A DNA stretch of 13,988 bases from Acidobacteriaceae bacterium (GCA_030040115.1 JASHUH010000619.1:1-13988), one strand, 5' to 3'; shown: positions 1 to 7,738, numbered from the stretch's first letter. Made by a program: numbers and translations. Notes: a model not told the origin generated them from the sequence alone.

Positions 1-248
1 TTTCGCTTTCTGTTCGCCAAACGGAGAGCTACGTCCAGGGGCGGCTGAACCCAGAAAAAGTCACTCCGCACAAGGTCAAATCCGCGCCGCCGGCCGATCC
101 CAACGTCCGCGACGCCCAGGAGCGCCTGCAGCGCGCATTAGGGCTCAAGGTGACGGTCGAAGATCACAATGGCCGCGGAAAAGTGATTATTGAGTACGCC
201 CGACTGGAAGATTTTGACGCGCTGATGGAGCGGTTAGCGGGAGCGTGA
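1..248 (+). CDS. parB: ParB/Spo0J chromosome-partition protein, C-terminal part (5' end outside window)
   Basis: The reading frame is open from base 3 to a TGA at 246-248 and gives about 81 residues. It begins with LSVRQTE, the conserved stretch closing the helix-turn-helix region of ParB. A charged, proline-containing linker follows, then a C-terminal dimerisation domain (DPNVRDAQERLQRALGLKV and the strand GKVIIEY, ending LEDFDALMERLAG). ParB binds parS sites, spreads as a CTP-dependent clamp and works with ParA to segregate the chromosome origin. The N-terminal CTPase and DNA-binding parts lie upstream of the window, so they cannot be checked. The gene converges on the minus-strand RraA-like gene. 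In many bacteria parB lies near the replication origin, so this window may too; that is inference. Confidence 0.88.
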   Translation, partial: SLSVRQTESYVQGRLNPEKVTPHKVKSAPPADPNVRDAQERLQRALGLKVTVEDHNGRGKVIIEYARLEDFDALMERLAGA

Positions 249-279
249 ACCGCGCCGCAGAAACCGACCTTGTTCACGC
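243..279 (+). terminator. Inverted repeat at the parB stop codon, possible weak terminator
   Basis: GCGTGAAC (243-250) and GTTCACGC (272-279) are perfect 8-bp complements separated by 21 nt. The left arm contains the parB stop codon. There is no T-run after the right arm, so intrinsic termination is only a possibility. Confidence 0.3.
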
Positions 280-343
280 GATGGGAGTGGATTGGGTTGC
301 GAGCAAGAACCGGGCCATAGCCGGACGGTCCAGTCCGTGGGGT

Positions 344-361
344 CGAGAACCGGGGTTCTCG
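344..361. repeat. Short DNA palindrome between parB and the RraA-like gene
   Basis: CGAGAACC and GGTTCTCG are 8-bp complementary arms around a 2-nt centre. The spacing is too tight for a full RNA hairpin, although 7 bp could form with a CGGG loop. It lies in the 211-bp gap between two convergent genes, which otherwise holds no gene I can support. It could aid bidirectional termination or be a protein site; nothing in the sequence decides. Confidence 0.35.
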
Positions 362-459
362 CGGTTGAAGAGCGCGTCCGCGGGGTCCGGTATGCGTTGC
401 TCCCTGCTCCTGGAACTCGTGAAAATCGGCTTCCGCCATCCGAATCGTGTTGACAGGCA

Positions 460-1437
460 CTAGAACTCCGGCCCGCCGGTACCCTGCGGACGCGTGCTGC
501 GCTGTTTGGCTTCCTGAAGCAGTTGATCGAACTCGGTCCGCGGCATGTTGAGTTTTTCCGGATGCTGGTCGATCCACTTGCCGAAGGCATCGTATTTTGC
601 CGCGTCCCAGCCCCCCTCGAACTGGCCGCCATTCTTGCCTTCGCGGTTCAACTCGAAGTTGTAGTCGTCGGTGAGCGAGGTGAATTCTGCCGAGGCGACG
701 GCTTGTTCGGCGAGGATGGCGGGAATGAAGAGCACTCCTTCTTCCGGTTTGCCCAGCACCAGGTCGCCGGGGAGGACGACTGCCTGGCCAATGCGGACGG
801 GGACATTGATTCCAGTGAGCTCCATGTCCTGCCAGGCGGTGGGATCGTAGCCTTTATACATTCCGTTGAAATTGGGAATTTCGCGGAGCTCCTCCTGATC
901 ACGGACGCCGGCGTCGAAGATAAAGCCGGCATGGGTGTGGCCGGCGATGCCGTTGCCAAGATTGGATCCAATCAATGTTCCGTATTCGATCTTGCCCCAT
1001 CCGTCGGCGACGTAGACATCGCCTTCGACCAATTCCGCGATCGGCCAACTGTTGGTTCCGGTGGCGACACGTCCCTCTGCTTTGCCCTCGGCGATGATGG
1101 CGTTGCGCATGTCGGGGCGCGTGGGCATGTATTGAGCAGTCAGGGCCCGACCGACGATTGGCTTCTCGTTGGTCATGTGAAGCGCCTGCCAGTCCCCTTC
1201 GTATTGGGAGCGGTAGCCGTGAAAGCGCAGGTAGCCCCAGATGTCCTCAATGCTCATGTTGGCCGCGCGTTTCAGCAAATCATCGGGGACCTTCGGCCGG
1301 CCGTCGGGGAAGCGGTCACCCTTCCAATCCGAGGTGTAGAAAAGAATCTGTTCCCGGGTCTGCTTGACCTGCGCGAAGGCTGGCGCCGCACTACCCGCCG
1401 CAAAGGCAATGAGAATGGCAAATACTAAGCGTCTCAT
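460..1437 (-). CDS. Exported RraA-like (HMG/CHA aldolase-fold) protein
   Basis: This 325-residue protein starts with a Sec signal peptide: MRR, a hydrophobic stretch at about residues 4-19, and a likely cut after AFA (20-22). The mature part has the RraA/HMG-aldolase-like fold. GIAGHTHAGFIFDAGVRD (163-180) matches the family's glycine-rich strand ending in the Arg-Asp pair (R179, D180). In characterised relatives this pair binds the pyruvate-type substrate and the metal. VLPGDLVLGKPEEGVLFIP (221-239) matches the family's PGD...GV.hIP segment, but the usual GD.DGV reads GKPEEGV. A C-terminal tail of about 70 residues (255-325) extends beyond typical RraA length (about 160-240). The start is supported by AAGGGAG (complement of 1448-1454), 10 nt before the ATG. 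RraA itself is a cytoplasmic RNase E inhibitor; a secreted copy is more likely an aldolase/decarboxylase-like enzyme, but the substrate is unknown. The family call is firm, the function is not. Confidence 0.82.
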   Translation of the reverse strand: MRRLVFAILIAFAAGSAAPAFAQVKQTREQILFYTSDWKGDRFPDGRPKVPDDLLKRAANMSIEDIWGYLRFHGYRSQYEGDWQALHMTNEKPIVGRALTAQYMPTRPDMRNAIIAEGKAEGRVATGTNSWPIAELVEGDVYVADGWGKIEYGTLIGSNLGNGIAGHTHAGFIFDAGVRDQEELREIPNFNGMYKGYDPTAWQDMELTGINVPVRIGQAVVLPGDLVLGKPEEGVLFIPAILAEQAVASAEFTSLTDDYNFELNREGKNGGQFEGGWDAAKYDAFGKWIDQHPEKLNMPRTEFDQLLQEAKQRSTRPQGTGGPEF

Positions 1438-1880
1438 GGAAATAGAGCTCCCTTCCGGCTATGGTTTTTAGCTTTGAATCTCAGAAGAGTAGAAAATACA
1501 GATCGCCGCGCCCGACGAAAGTCTGCGCGATAAAGCCCGTTCGGGTTACGTGACACACGCTAGCGGAGCCGCGATGAACATGTCAAGAGGGAAGGAGCGG
1601 GAGCGGAGAAGGGTCCTGCGAGCAACGTGCGAGGGCGCGGTTTTCCGTTCCCCAGCGACTTCGGGTGGCGTGGACCACGCTCGTAACTGTCCAAAGCTTC
1701 CCACTGATTGCGTGATCGCTCCGACTCCTTTTCCAGAAGCCGCTTCCGAGCCAAGCGTGTCTTCGGCTCCAGGTCGGCCAGAAGCTCTCCTTCAGATCGG
1801 CAAGGCAGATCGGCAAGGCAGCGCTGGAAACGCTCGGCAGGGTTGCAAGGGTCCTGCTATGATGCGGCACAAGGACGGGG
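1438..1880. other. 443-bp divergent intergenic region, no gene seen
   Basis: This region separates the minus-strand RraA-like gene from the plus-strand prpB, so promoters for both should lie here. About 1460-1500 is A/T-rich compared with its surroundings. It contains TTGAAT (1474-1479) 17 nt before TACAGA (1497-1502), a faint sigma-70-like match that I would not call a promoter. The stretch 1550-1880 is open in some frames, but the translations resemble no protein family and are rich in Arg, Ser and Pro as expected of chance GC-rich frames. No PrpR-type regulator gene is present. Confidence 0.6.
1793..1818. repeat. 13-bp tandem duplication upstream of prpB
   Basis: CAGATCGGCAAGG occurs twice in direct tandem (1793-1805 and 1806-1818), 62 bp before the prpB start. 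It could be a replication slippage product or a doubled regulator site in the prpB leader. Two perfect copies are visible and no third. Confidence 0.75.
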
Positions 1881-2798
1881 ATGACGGCCGGTCAGAACGG
1901 CGAGCGGAGCGCGGGATGGGAGCGCCAAACGGCAGGGGTGAGGTTTCGCGCGGCAGTGGAGGCGGAGAAACCGCTGCAGATTGTGGGCGCGATCAACGCC
2001 TACACGGCGCGCCTAGCGGAAGCTGCGGGGTTCCGGGCGCTGTATCTTTCGGGTGGAGGGGTGGCGGCGAATTCGCTGGCGCTGCCGGACCTGGGGATCA
2101 GCACCATGGAAGACGTGCTGACGGATGTTCGGCGGATCACCGACGCCACGGAGTTGCCGCTGCTGGTGGATATCGACACCGGATGGGGAGGGGCGTTCAA
2201 CATCGCCCGCACCATCCGGTCGATGATCAACGCTGGGGCTGCGGCCGTACACATCGAGGATCAGGTGAGCGCCAAGCGCTGCGGCCACCGGCCGGGCAAG
2301 GAACTGGTTCCGGCCGAAGAAATGGTGGACCGCATCAAAGCTGCTGTAGACGCGCGCACCGACGAGCAATTTGCGATTATGGCGCGGACGGACGCGCTGG
2401 CGAGCGAGGGATGGAGCCGCGCGGTGGAGCGGGCGCAGGCGTACGTGGCCGCCGGCGCAGATATGATTTTTGCCGAAGCGGTGACGGAAGTGGCGATGTA
2501 CCGGGAATTTCGCGAGGCCACGGGTGTTCCGGTGCTGGCCAACATTACCGAATTCGGGCAGACGCCGCTGTGGACGCGCGAAGAGCTGGCGCAGGCGGGC
2601 GTGGATATGATTCTTTATTGCTGCGCGGCCTACCGGGCGATGAATGCGGCCGCACTGAAAGTGTACGAAACCATTCGCGCCGAGGGCACACAGAAAAGCG
2701 TGCTGCCGCTGATGCAGACCCGGGCCGAGTTATATCGCTATCTGGATTACCACGCTTACGAGCAGAAACTCGACGAGCTTTTCGCAAAAGGCAGGTAG
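1881..2798 (+). CDS. prpB: 2-methylisocitrate lyase
   Basis: PrpB splits 2-methylisocitrate into pyruvate and succinate, the last step of the methylcitrate cycle for propionyl-CoA. The 305-residue product follows the E. coli PrpB pattern (296 aa) along its length. Features are [10 protein letters not shown] (32-41), [20 protein letters not shown] (55-74), the Mg-binding VDIDTGWGG (96-104), HIEDQ (124-128), the catalytic loop KRCGH (132-136, Cys134), MARTDAL (167-173) and ANITEFG.TPL (220-230). KRCGH and the PrpB-type flanks favour methylisocitrate over isocitrate lyase. The ATG is preceded by AAGGA at 1871-1875 with 5-nt spacing. An in-frame GTG at residue 20 would trim only the poorly conserved N-terminus and lacks as good a ribosome site. 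prpC follows after 54 nt, so the two are very probably co-transcribed. Confidence 0.95.
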   Translation: MTAGQNGERSAGWERQTAGVRFRAAVEAEKPLQIVGAINAYTARLAEAAGFRALYLSGGGVAANSLALPDLGISTMEDVLTDVRRITDATELPLLVDIDTGWGGAFNIARTIRSMINAGAAAVHIEDQVSAKRCGHRPGKELVPAEEMVDRIKAAVDARTDEQFAIMARTDALASEGWSRAVERAQAYVAAGADMIFAEAVTEVAMYREFREATGVPVLANITEFGQTPLWTREELAQAGVDMILYCCAAYRAMNAAALKVYETIRAEGTQKSVLPLMQTRAELYRYLDYHAYEQKLDELFAKGR

Positions 2799-2842
2799 GC
2801 GGATCGGTTTGTGCGCCGTCTATCGATGGGCAGCATTTTCCC

Positions 2843-2847
2843 GGAGG
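2843..2847 (+). promoter_or_regulatory. Ribosome binding site that sets the prpC start
   Basis: GGAGG at 2843-2847 lies 5 nt before the ATG at 2853. This supports that ATG over an in-frame GTG at 2811, whose upstream bases show no such site. The extra 14 residues from the GTG also have no counterpart in known PrpC. Confidence 0.75.
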
Positions 2848-2852
2848 ATGCG

Positions 2853-4016
2853 ATGAATGTTATGGAAGCGCAACACGCGCCGGCCTACAAGGTGAAGAAA
2901 TCGGTGGCGTTGTCGGGCACGCCGGCGGGCAACACCGCGCTGTGCACGGTGGGCCAGAAGGGCAACGATCTGCATTATCGCGGCTACGACATCCACGATC
3001 TTGCCGCGCGGTGCACGTTCGAGGAAGTGGCGTATCTGCTGGTGCACGGGAAGCTGCCGAACGCCCGGGAACTGGCGGAGTATAAGGCGCATTTGCGCGC
3101 GCTTCGCGCCTTGCCCGGCGAAGTGACGCAGGCGCTGGAATTACTCCCGGCCTCGGCACACGCCATGGACGTGCTGCGCACGGGAGTCTCGGTGCTGGGC
3201 TGCGTGCAGCCGGAAGCCGAGGATCACGGCGAAGAAGGCGCGCGCGCGATCGCGGATACACTGCTGGCGGCGCTGCCGTCCATGCTGGTTTACTGGTTCC
3301 ATTTTGCGCGCAGCGGTCAACGCATCGACGTGCAGGGCGACGGCGAGTCGATCGCGGGCCATTTTCTGCATTTGCTGCACGGCAAACCCCCGAGCCTGGA
3401 GTGGACGCGGGCGATGCAGGTGTCGCTGATTCTTTACGCGGAACACGAATTCAATGCGTCGACCTTCACGGCGCGGGTGATTGCGGGGACGGGATCGGAC
3501 CTGTATTCATGCATCGGCGGAGCGATTGGGGCGCTGAAGGGGCCCAAGCACGGCGGGGCCAACGAGGCGGCGCTGGAGATTCAATCGCGCTATGCGTCGC
3601 CAGAGGAATCCGAGGCCGACATGCTGCGTCGCGTGGAACAGCGCGAGGTGATCCTGGGGTTCGGCCATCCGGTGTACACGGTGAGCGATCCGCGCAGCGA
3701 CATCGTCAAGGAACAAGCGCGGGCGCTGGCCACGCAGCCGGAGGGAAAGCGGCTGTTCGCCGTTGCAGAGCGGATCGAGGAGACGATGCGCCGCGCCAAG
3801 CACATGTTCCCCAATCTGGATTGGTATAGCGCGGTGACCTACCATCTGATGGGCATTCCGGTGGCGATGTTCACGCCGGTTTTTGTGATGGCGCGGACGG
3901 CGGGCTGGAGCGCGCACGTGATCGAGCAGCGGCAGGACGGAAAAATCATTCGCCCCGCGGCAGTGTACACCGGTCCGGAGAATTTGCGGTTCGCGCCCAT
4001 CGAGGAGCGCGGGTAG
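2853..4016 (+). CDS. prpC: 2-methylcitrate synthase
   Basis: PrpC condenses propionyl-CoA with oxaloacetate to 2-methylcitrate, the entry step of the methylcitrate cycle. From ATG 2853 the protein has 387 residues, close to E. coli PrpC (389). The N-terminal [20 protein letters not shown] (15-34) is the PrpC-type opening rather than that of TCA citrate synthase. The catalytic triad is present: H233 in [13 protein letters not shown]272 in GFGHPVYT, and D323 in [30 protein letters not shown] (196-215) and [12 protein letters not shown] (357-368) are further signatures. All key residues are intact. Citrate synthase activity as a side reaction is possible, as is common in the family. It follows prpB in the same direction, and no prpE or acn gene is adjacent. 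Confidence 0.94.
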   Translation: MNVMEAQHAPAYKVKKSVALSGTPAGNTALCTVGQKGNDLHYRGYDIHDLAARCTFEEVAYLLVHGKLPNARELAEYKAHLRALRALPGEVTQALELLPASAHAMDVLRTGVSVLGCVQPEAEDHGEEGARAIADTLLAALPSMLVYWFHFARSGQRIDVQGDGESIAGHFLHLLHGKPPSLEWTRAMQVSLILYAEHEFNASTFTARVIAGTGSDLYSCIGGAIGALKGPKHGGANEAALEIQSRYASPEESEADMLRRVEQREVILGFGHPVYTVSDPRSDIVKEQARALATQPEGKRLFAVAERIEETMRRAKHMFPNLDWYSAVTYHLMGIPVAMFTPVFVMARTAGWSAHVIEQRQDGKIIRPAAVYTGPENLRFAPIEERG

Positions 4017-4038
4017 CGCGGCTGTGTGGCGGCTTGCC

Positions 4039-4060
4039 GGCCGCGCGCAGCGCGCCGTTT
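4039..4060 (+). terminator. Possible GC-rich hairpin after prpC
   Basis: GGCCGCGC, a GCA loop and GCGCGCC can pair with one bulge, followed by only three T (4058-4060). It lies in the 145-bp gap between prpC and gcvH. GC-rich runs like this pair easily by chance, so this is a weak call. Confidence 0.25.
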
Positions 4061-4161
4061 ACTGGGCGACCCCGGGCGCCGCGCCGATGGGGTTTCCTGC
4101 CTTAAACCACCCTCCCGACGTACACTAAGATTTCGCTGTTTTTTTGAAGGAGCAGACCCGC

Positions 4162-4551
4162 ATGGCCTATCCCACGCAGTACCGCTATACCCGCGAGCAC
4201 GAATGGATCGACGCCGATGGATCGATTGGCGCGGTCGGCATCACCGATTATGCGCAGGATTCGCTGGGCGACATCGTGTACGTGGACGCGCCCAAAGTGG
4301 GCGACCACGTGACCGCCGGCGCGAGTTTTGGCTCAGTGGAGAGCGTGAAGGCGGTGAGCGATCTTTTTTCGCCGGTGACGGGCAAGGTGACTGCCGTCAA
4401 CGAAGAGCTGAAGACGGCGCCCGACAAAATCAATGAGAACGCGCACGGCGCCTGGATTATCAAGGTAGAGTTGTCCAATCCGGCGGAACTGGATGCGCTG
4501 CTGGACGCGGCGGCGTATGAGGCATTTATTGCGGAGGAAAGCGGGCATTGA
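4162..4551 (+). CDS. gcvH: Glycine cleavage system H protein (lipoyl carrier)
   Basis: GcvH carries the aminomethyl group on a lipoyl arm between the P, T and L proteins of the glycine cleavage system. The 129-residue product has the usual length. It opens with YRYTREHEWI (7-16), typical of GcvH. The lipoylation site is K63 in GSVESVKAVSDL, followed by SPVTGKVTAVNEEL. GAWIIKVEL near the end is also typical. The ATG at 4162 follows AAGGAG (4147-4152) with 9-nt spacing; an in-frame TTG at 4144 would sit on this site and is unlikely. A T-run of seven (4139-4145) precedes the ribosome site. No gcvT lies upstream, where it commonly stands, and gcvPA follows after 159 nt. Confidence 0.95.
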   Translation: MAYPTQYRYTREHEWIDADGSIGAVGITDYAQDSLGDIVYVDAPKVGDHVTAGASFGSVESVKAVSDLFSPVTGKVTAVNEELKTAPDKINENAHGAWIIKVELSNPAELDALLDAAAYEAFIAEESGH

Positions 4552-4571
4552 GGGACTAGGGACCAGGTCTG
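4551..4571 (+). repeat. Heptad repeat just after gcvH
   Basis: AGGGACT (4551-4557) and AGGGACC (4558-4564) are followed by a degenerate AGGTCTG (4565-4571). The first base is the last base of the gcvH stop codon. The pattern matches the heptad family seen at 6160-6180 and 8375-8423. Confidence 0.55.
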
Positions 4572-4584
4572 TGACCGCGTGAAC

Positions 4585-4645
4585 TTGCGCCTGCCACCCT
4601 TGCGGCAAAAGCAAAACGCCGCAAGGGGCGCCCACATTGGCGCAA
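4585..4645 (+). repeat. Nested inverted repeat between gcvH and gcvPA
   Basis: The inner stem is CCCTTGCGGC (4597-4606) with GCCGCAAGGG (4618-4627), ten perfect pairs around an 11-nt A-rich loop. An outer stem, TTGCGCC (4585-4591) with GGCGCAA (4639-4645), encloses it. As RNA this would be a stable two-tier hairpin in the gcvH-gcvPA transcript, 65 nt before the gcvPA start. There is no T-run, so it may act as an attenuator, a processing or stability element, or be a dispersed repeat. It does not look like the known glycine riboswitch. Confidence 0.6.
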
Positions 4646-4710
4646 AAATGAGCGGTTATTGATCCAGTCGCTCATCCCTTCGTCCCTTTTTCAAAAGGAT
4701 TTGGAATGCG

Positions 4711-6060
4711 ATGAGATACTTACCGAAATCGCCGGCGGAACGCGAGCAGATGCTTGCCGCGATTGGCGCGCGTTCGATCGACGATCTGTTCGCCATTATT
4801 CCCGCCGAGTATCGGCTGGAACGGGATTTGCACGTGCCGCGCCAGCAGGCGGAGAGCGAAATTGTGGACTACTTCCGCGCCGCGGGACAGAAAAATGCGA
4901 CCGATTACGCCAGCTTTCTGGGTGCAGGAGCGTACCGGCATTACCGGCCAGTGATCATCGATGCGCTGGTGCAACGCGGGGAGTTTCTGACCAGCTACAC
5001 GCCTTACCAGGCCGAAATTGCGCAGGGCACGCTGCAGGCCATCTTCGAATTTCAGACCTTGATCGCCGAGCTGACCGGCATGGATGTGGCCAACGCCAGC
5101 ATGTATGACGGGTCGACGGGAGCGACTGAAGCAGTGATGATGGCCGCGCGGGTGACCGGACGCCACAAAGCAGTGGTTGCGGCGACGGTGCATCCCGAGT
5201 ACCGCGAGGTGCTGGCGACCTATTCCCGCCGGCAGGGGCTGCCGGCGGCGGTGATTGGCTATGAACCGCGGACCGGCCGCGTGGATCTGGATGCGCTGGA
5301 AGCGGCGGTGAGCGAAGAGACCGCCGCGGTGCTGGTGCAAAGCCCGAACTTTTTCGGCGTGATTGAAGACATTCCCGCAATTGCCCAGATTGCCCACGCC
5401 AAGGGAGCGCTGCTGGTAGTGGCGATCGCGGAAGCGGTTTCGCTGGGGGTGGTGCGTCCGCCGGTGGAGGCCGACATCGTGGCGATGGAAGCGCAATCGT
5501 TTGGCGTGGCGCTGAGTTATGGCGGGCCCTACTGCGGGGTGATCGCGGCCAAGGAGCGGTATGTGCGGCAGCTTCCCGGACGGCTGGTGGGGCAGACCAC
5601 CGACGGCGACGGAAACCGTGGGTTTGTGTTGACCCTGGCTACGCGCGAGCAGCACATCCGGCGCGAAAAGGCGACCTCGAACATCTGCACCAACCAGGCG
5701 CTGGTGGCGCTGATGGCGACCATCTGCCTGGCGGTTTACGGCAAAGAAGGGGTTCGCGAGCTGGCCGAGCACAACCTGGCCAAGGCCGATTACGCGGCCA
5801 GGACGCTGAGCGCGCAAGCCGGGGCCCGGCTGCTTTTTGACGGCGCGCCGCGCTTCCACGAGTTTGTGCTGGAAACCGAGGAAGCGCCGGCGGCCTGGAG
5901 CCAGCGGCTGCTGGAAGAAAAGATCGTCGGCGGAATCGAACTGAGCCGGTGGTATCCGGAGCTGAAAAATGCGACGCTGTGGTGCGCCACAGAGGTGGTG
6001 ACGCGGGAGCGGATTGACGCGGCGGCGCGGGTGCTGGCGGCAAAGCCGGTTGCGGCGTAA
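4711..6060 (+). CDS. gcvPA: Glycine dehydrogenase (decarboxylating) subunit 1, P-protein alpha
   Basis: This 449-residue protein is the N-terminal-half type of split P-protein, which decarboxylates glycine and passes the aminomethyl group to GcvH. It opens [11 protein letters not shown], as typical GcvPA does. [39 protein letters not shown] (from about 130), [27 protein letters not shown] (about 287-299), [20 protein letters not shown] (about 312-330) and the late [12 protein letters not shown] are family landmarks. The PLP lysine belongs to the partner subunit GcvPB, which is not in this window. One change is visible: the usual ADP(V/I)SLG reads AEAVSLG. AAGGA at 4695-4699 lies 11 nt from the ATG, slightly far. 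An ATG at 4706 is out of frame. The gene is convergent with prpD. Confidence 0.93.
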   Translation: MRYLPKSPAEREQMLAAIGARSIDDLFAIIPAEYRLERDLHVPRQQAESEIVDYFRAAGQKNATDYASFLGAGAYRHYRPVIIDALVQRGEFLTSYTPYQAEIAQGTLQAIFEFQTLIAELTGMDVANASMYDGSTGATEAVMMAARVTGRHKAVVAATVHPEYREVLATYSRRQGLPAAVIGYEPRTGRVDLDALEAAVSEETAAVLVQSPNFFGVIEDIPAIAQIAHAKGALLVVAIAEAVSLGVVRPPVEADIVAMEAQSFGVALSYGGPYCGVIAAKERYVRQLPGRLVGQTTDGDGNRGFVLTLATREQHIRREKATSNICTNQALVALMATICLAVYGKEGVRELAEHNLAKADYAARTLSAQAGARLLFDGAPRFHEFVLETEEAPAAWSQRLLEEKIVGGIELSRWYPELKNATLWCATEVVTRERIDAAARVLAAKPVAA

Positions 6061-6106
6061 GGCGGCTGCCGGTTGCTCGGGGTTGTGGCTTCTTGAAATC
6101 GTGCTA

Positions 6107-6170
6107 TCCCGGGTCCCATAAGCGGGATCTCCACCCCAGCGAGCACGAATCACTCGCTGGGGACCCGGGA
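6107..6170. repeat. Nested inverted repeat between convergent gcvPA and prpD
   Basis: The inner stem CCCCAGCGAG (6134-6143) with CTCGCTGGGG (6153-6162) has ten perfect pairs and a 9-nt loop. The outer stem TCCCGGGT (6107-6114) pairs with ACCCGGGA (6163-6170). The outer arms can extend to 11 bp (6107-6117 with 6160-6170) at the expense of the inner one. The symmetry works on both strands and the element sits between two converging genes, so a bidirectional terminator is the natural reading, although no T-run flanks it. Confidence 0.62.
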
Positions 6171-6180
6171 CCTGGGGCAC
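6160..6180 (+). repeat. Heptad repeat overlapping the gcvPA/prpD inverted repeat
   Basis: GGGACCC (6160-6166), GGGACCT (6167-6173) and GGGGCAC (6174-6180) run in a 7-base register. The left arm of the nested inverted repeat (6107-6117) is the reverse complement of one and a half of these units. It resembles the heptads at 4551 and 8375. Confidence 0.5.
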
Positions 6181-6226
6181 CCAATGTTGGCGCGCGGCAA
6201 TGAACCTTGAAACGGACCCGCGCCGG

Positions 6227-7681
6227 TTACGGCACGTATAAATCCACATATTTATTGACCGGCATGGCCTCGAGCCGCTCTTGATCGAGCGAGGCTTCGA
6301 GAATCCGCTGCTGCTGCGCTTCGTTGAAGCGACGGCGCAAGGTGGTTTTGAATTTTTCGACGAGCAGGGGAATGCCTTCTTCGCGGCGGCGCTTGTGGCC
6401 AATGGGGTATTCGACTATTTCTTCCAGCACAGCGCCATCGTCGAGAACTGCACGAAGTGCGTTCGCGATGGAGCGCTTATCCGGGTCGTGGTAGTCGCGT
6501 GTGAAGCGGGGCTCTTCGACGCAGTCGATTTTGGCGCGGAGGGCGTCAATGCGGGGGCCCGAAACGGGATCCAGCGCGACGGCGTCTTCGTAATCGGCGG
6601 CGGTGAGCCGGCCAAAAAGCAGCGGAATGGCGACCATGTATTGCACGCAATGATCGCGGTCGGCGGGATTCGCGAGCGGGCCTTGCTTGTCGATGATGCG
6701 CAGGCAGGCCTCGTGTGTCCGGATGGTTATTTTCTTGATTTCGGATGAGAATTTTCGGCGGTCAAGTTCCGCGCGGAGCTTCATGGCGGCCTCGACGGCG
6801 GTCTGGGCGTGGAATTCTGCGGGGTAGCTGATTTTGAAGAGCACGTTTTCCATGACGTAGGAGCCGTAGGGGCGCTGGAATTTGAATTCCTGGCCGCGGA
6901 AGGAGACGTCGTAAAAGCCCCAGGTTTTGGCGGTGAGCGCGGAGGGGTAGCCCATTTCGCCGGCGCGAGCCATGAGGGCGAGACGGACGGCGCGGCTGGT
7001 GGCGTCGCCGGCAGCCCAGCTTTTGCGGGAGCCGGTGTTCGGGGCGTGACGATAAATGCGCAGGCTTTGGCCGTCGATCCAGGCGTTGGAGAGGGCGTTG
7101 ATGGTCTCGTCGCGGGTAAGGCCGAGGAGCTGGCTGACGACGGCGGTGGAAGCGACTTTGACGAGAACGACGTGATCGAGGCCGACCTTGTTGAACGAGT
7201 TTTGGAGCGCGATGCAGCCTTGGATTTCGTGGGCCTTGATCATGGCGGTCAGTACCTCTCGCATCTTCAAAGGGGGTCTGCCGCCCGCAGGGCTACGCGA
7301 GAGCCAGTCGGCGACGGCGAGGATGCCGCCGAGATTGTCGGAGGGGTGACCCCATTCGGCGGCGAGCCAGGTGTCGTTGAAGTCGAGCCAGCGGATCATG
7401 GCGCCGATGTTGAAGGCGGCCTGTACGGGGTCGAGTTGATAGCTGGTTCCGGGAACGCGGGCGCCGTGAGAAACCACGGTTCCGGGAACGATGGGACCGA
7501 GGAGCCGGGTGCAGGCCGGATAGTCGAGCGCTTCGAGGCCGCAGCCTAACGTGTCGAGGAGGCAATAGCGGGCAGTGGAGTAGGCCAGATCGCTCGCGAT
7601 AGTGTAACCGAGCGCATAATCGGCAATGTCGGTGAGGACCTTGTCCGGAGCGGGGCGTTCGTTGCCGATGGGCGAGGACAC
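6227..7681 (-). CDS. prpD: 2-methylcitrate dehydratase (MmgE/PrpD family)
   Basis: PrpD removes water from 2-methylcitrate to give 2-methylaconitate, between PrpC and the aconitase step. The 484-residue product matches E. coli PrpD (483 aa) nearly end to end. Landmarks include [14 protein letters not shown] (39-52), [20 protein letters not shown] (83-102), WGHPSDN (110-116), the basic [20 protein letters not shown] segment, [30 protein letters not shown], and the closing [12 protein letters not shown]. That closeness favours true PrpD over other MmgE/PrpD relatives. The start is GTG (complement of 7679-7681), preceded by AAGGAG 5 nt upstream. It lies 57 nt after the HAD-family gene on the same strand and may be co-transcribed with it. 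Its partners prpB and prpC are on the other strand, beyond gcvH-gcvPA. Confidence 0.95.
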   Translation of the reverse strand: MSSPIGNERPAPDKVLTDIADYALGYTIASDLAYSTARYCLLDTLGCGLEALDYPACTRLLGPIVPGTVVSHGARVPGTSYQLDPVQAAFNIGAMIRWLDFNDTWLAAEWGHPSDNLGGILAVADWLSRSPAGGRPPLKMREVLTAMIKAHEIQGCIALQNSFNKVGLDHVVLVKVASTAVVSQLLGLTRDETINALSNAWIDGQSLRIYRHAPNTGSRKSWAAGDATSRAVRLALMARAGEMGYPSALTAKTWGFYDVSFRGQEFKFQRPYGSYVMENVLFKISYPAEFHAQTAVEAAMKLRAELDRRKFSSEIKKITIRTHEACLRIIDKQGPLANPADRDHCVQYMVAIPLLFGRLTAADYEDAVALDPVSGPRIDALRAKIDCVEEPRFTRDYHDPDKRSIANALRAVLDDGAVLEEIVEYPIGHKRRREEGIPLLVEKFKTTLRRRFNEAQQQRILEASLDQERLEAMPVNKYVDLYVP

Positions 7682-7738
7682 TGGCTCTCCTTGGCTACAG
7701 CCATTTCAACACGCGGGGATGGGTCGTTGTCTGCCTGT

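Noticed and set aside
271..280. Possible parS site (TGTTCACGCG)
   Set aside because: It matches only part of one half of the parS consensus and is not palindromic. It is better explained as the right arm of the inverted repeat with 243-250.
1881..2798. Isocitrate lyase (glyoxylate cycle) for the prpB gene
   Set aside because: The length of about 300 residues, the PrpB-type N-terminus and the adjacent prpC fit methylisocitrate lyase. Classical isocitrate lyases are much longer with large insertions.
2811..2852. Longer prpC from the GTG at 2811
   Set aside because: It adds 14 residues with no family counterpart and no ribosome site, whereas ATG 2853 has GGAGG at 5-nt spacing.
1550..3085. A 511-codon + strand open frame covering prpB in another frame
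   Set aside because: It overlaps prpB and the start of prpC out of frame, is very rich in Arg and Gly, and has no family resemblance; prpB and prpC have full motif support.
4139..4145. T-run of seven as the tail of an intrinsic terminator
   Set aside because: No stable stem lies directly upstream, and the run sits immediately before the gcvH ribosome binding site.
4017..4161. Glycine riboswitch before gcvH
   Set aside because: The 145-bp gap lacks the tandem aptamer core and is too short for a full tandem glycine riboswitch. Only a T-run and a GC-rich palindrome are visible.
4720..6402. A 560-codon minus-strand open frame opposite gcvPA
   Set aside because: It runs antisense through the whole of gcvPA and into prpD, is Arg/His-rich and shows no domain.
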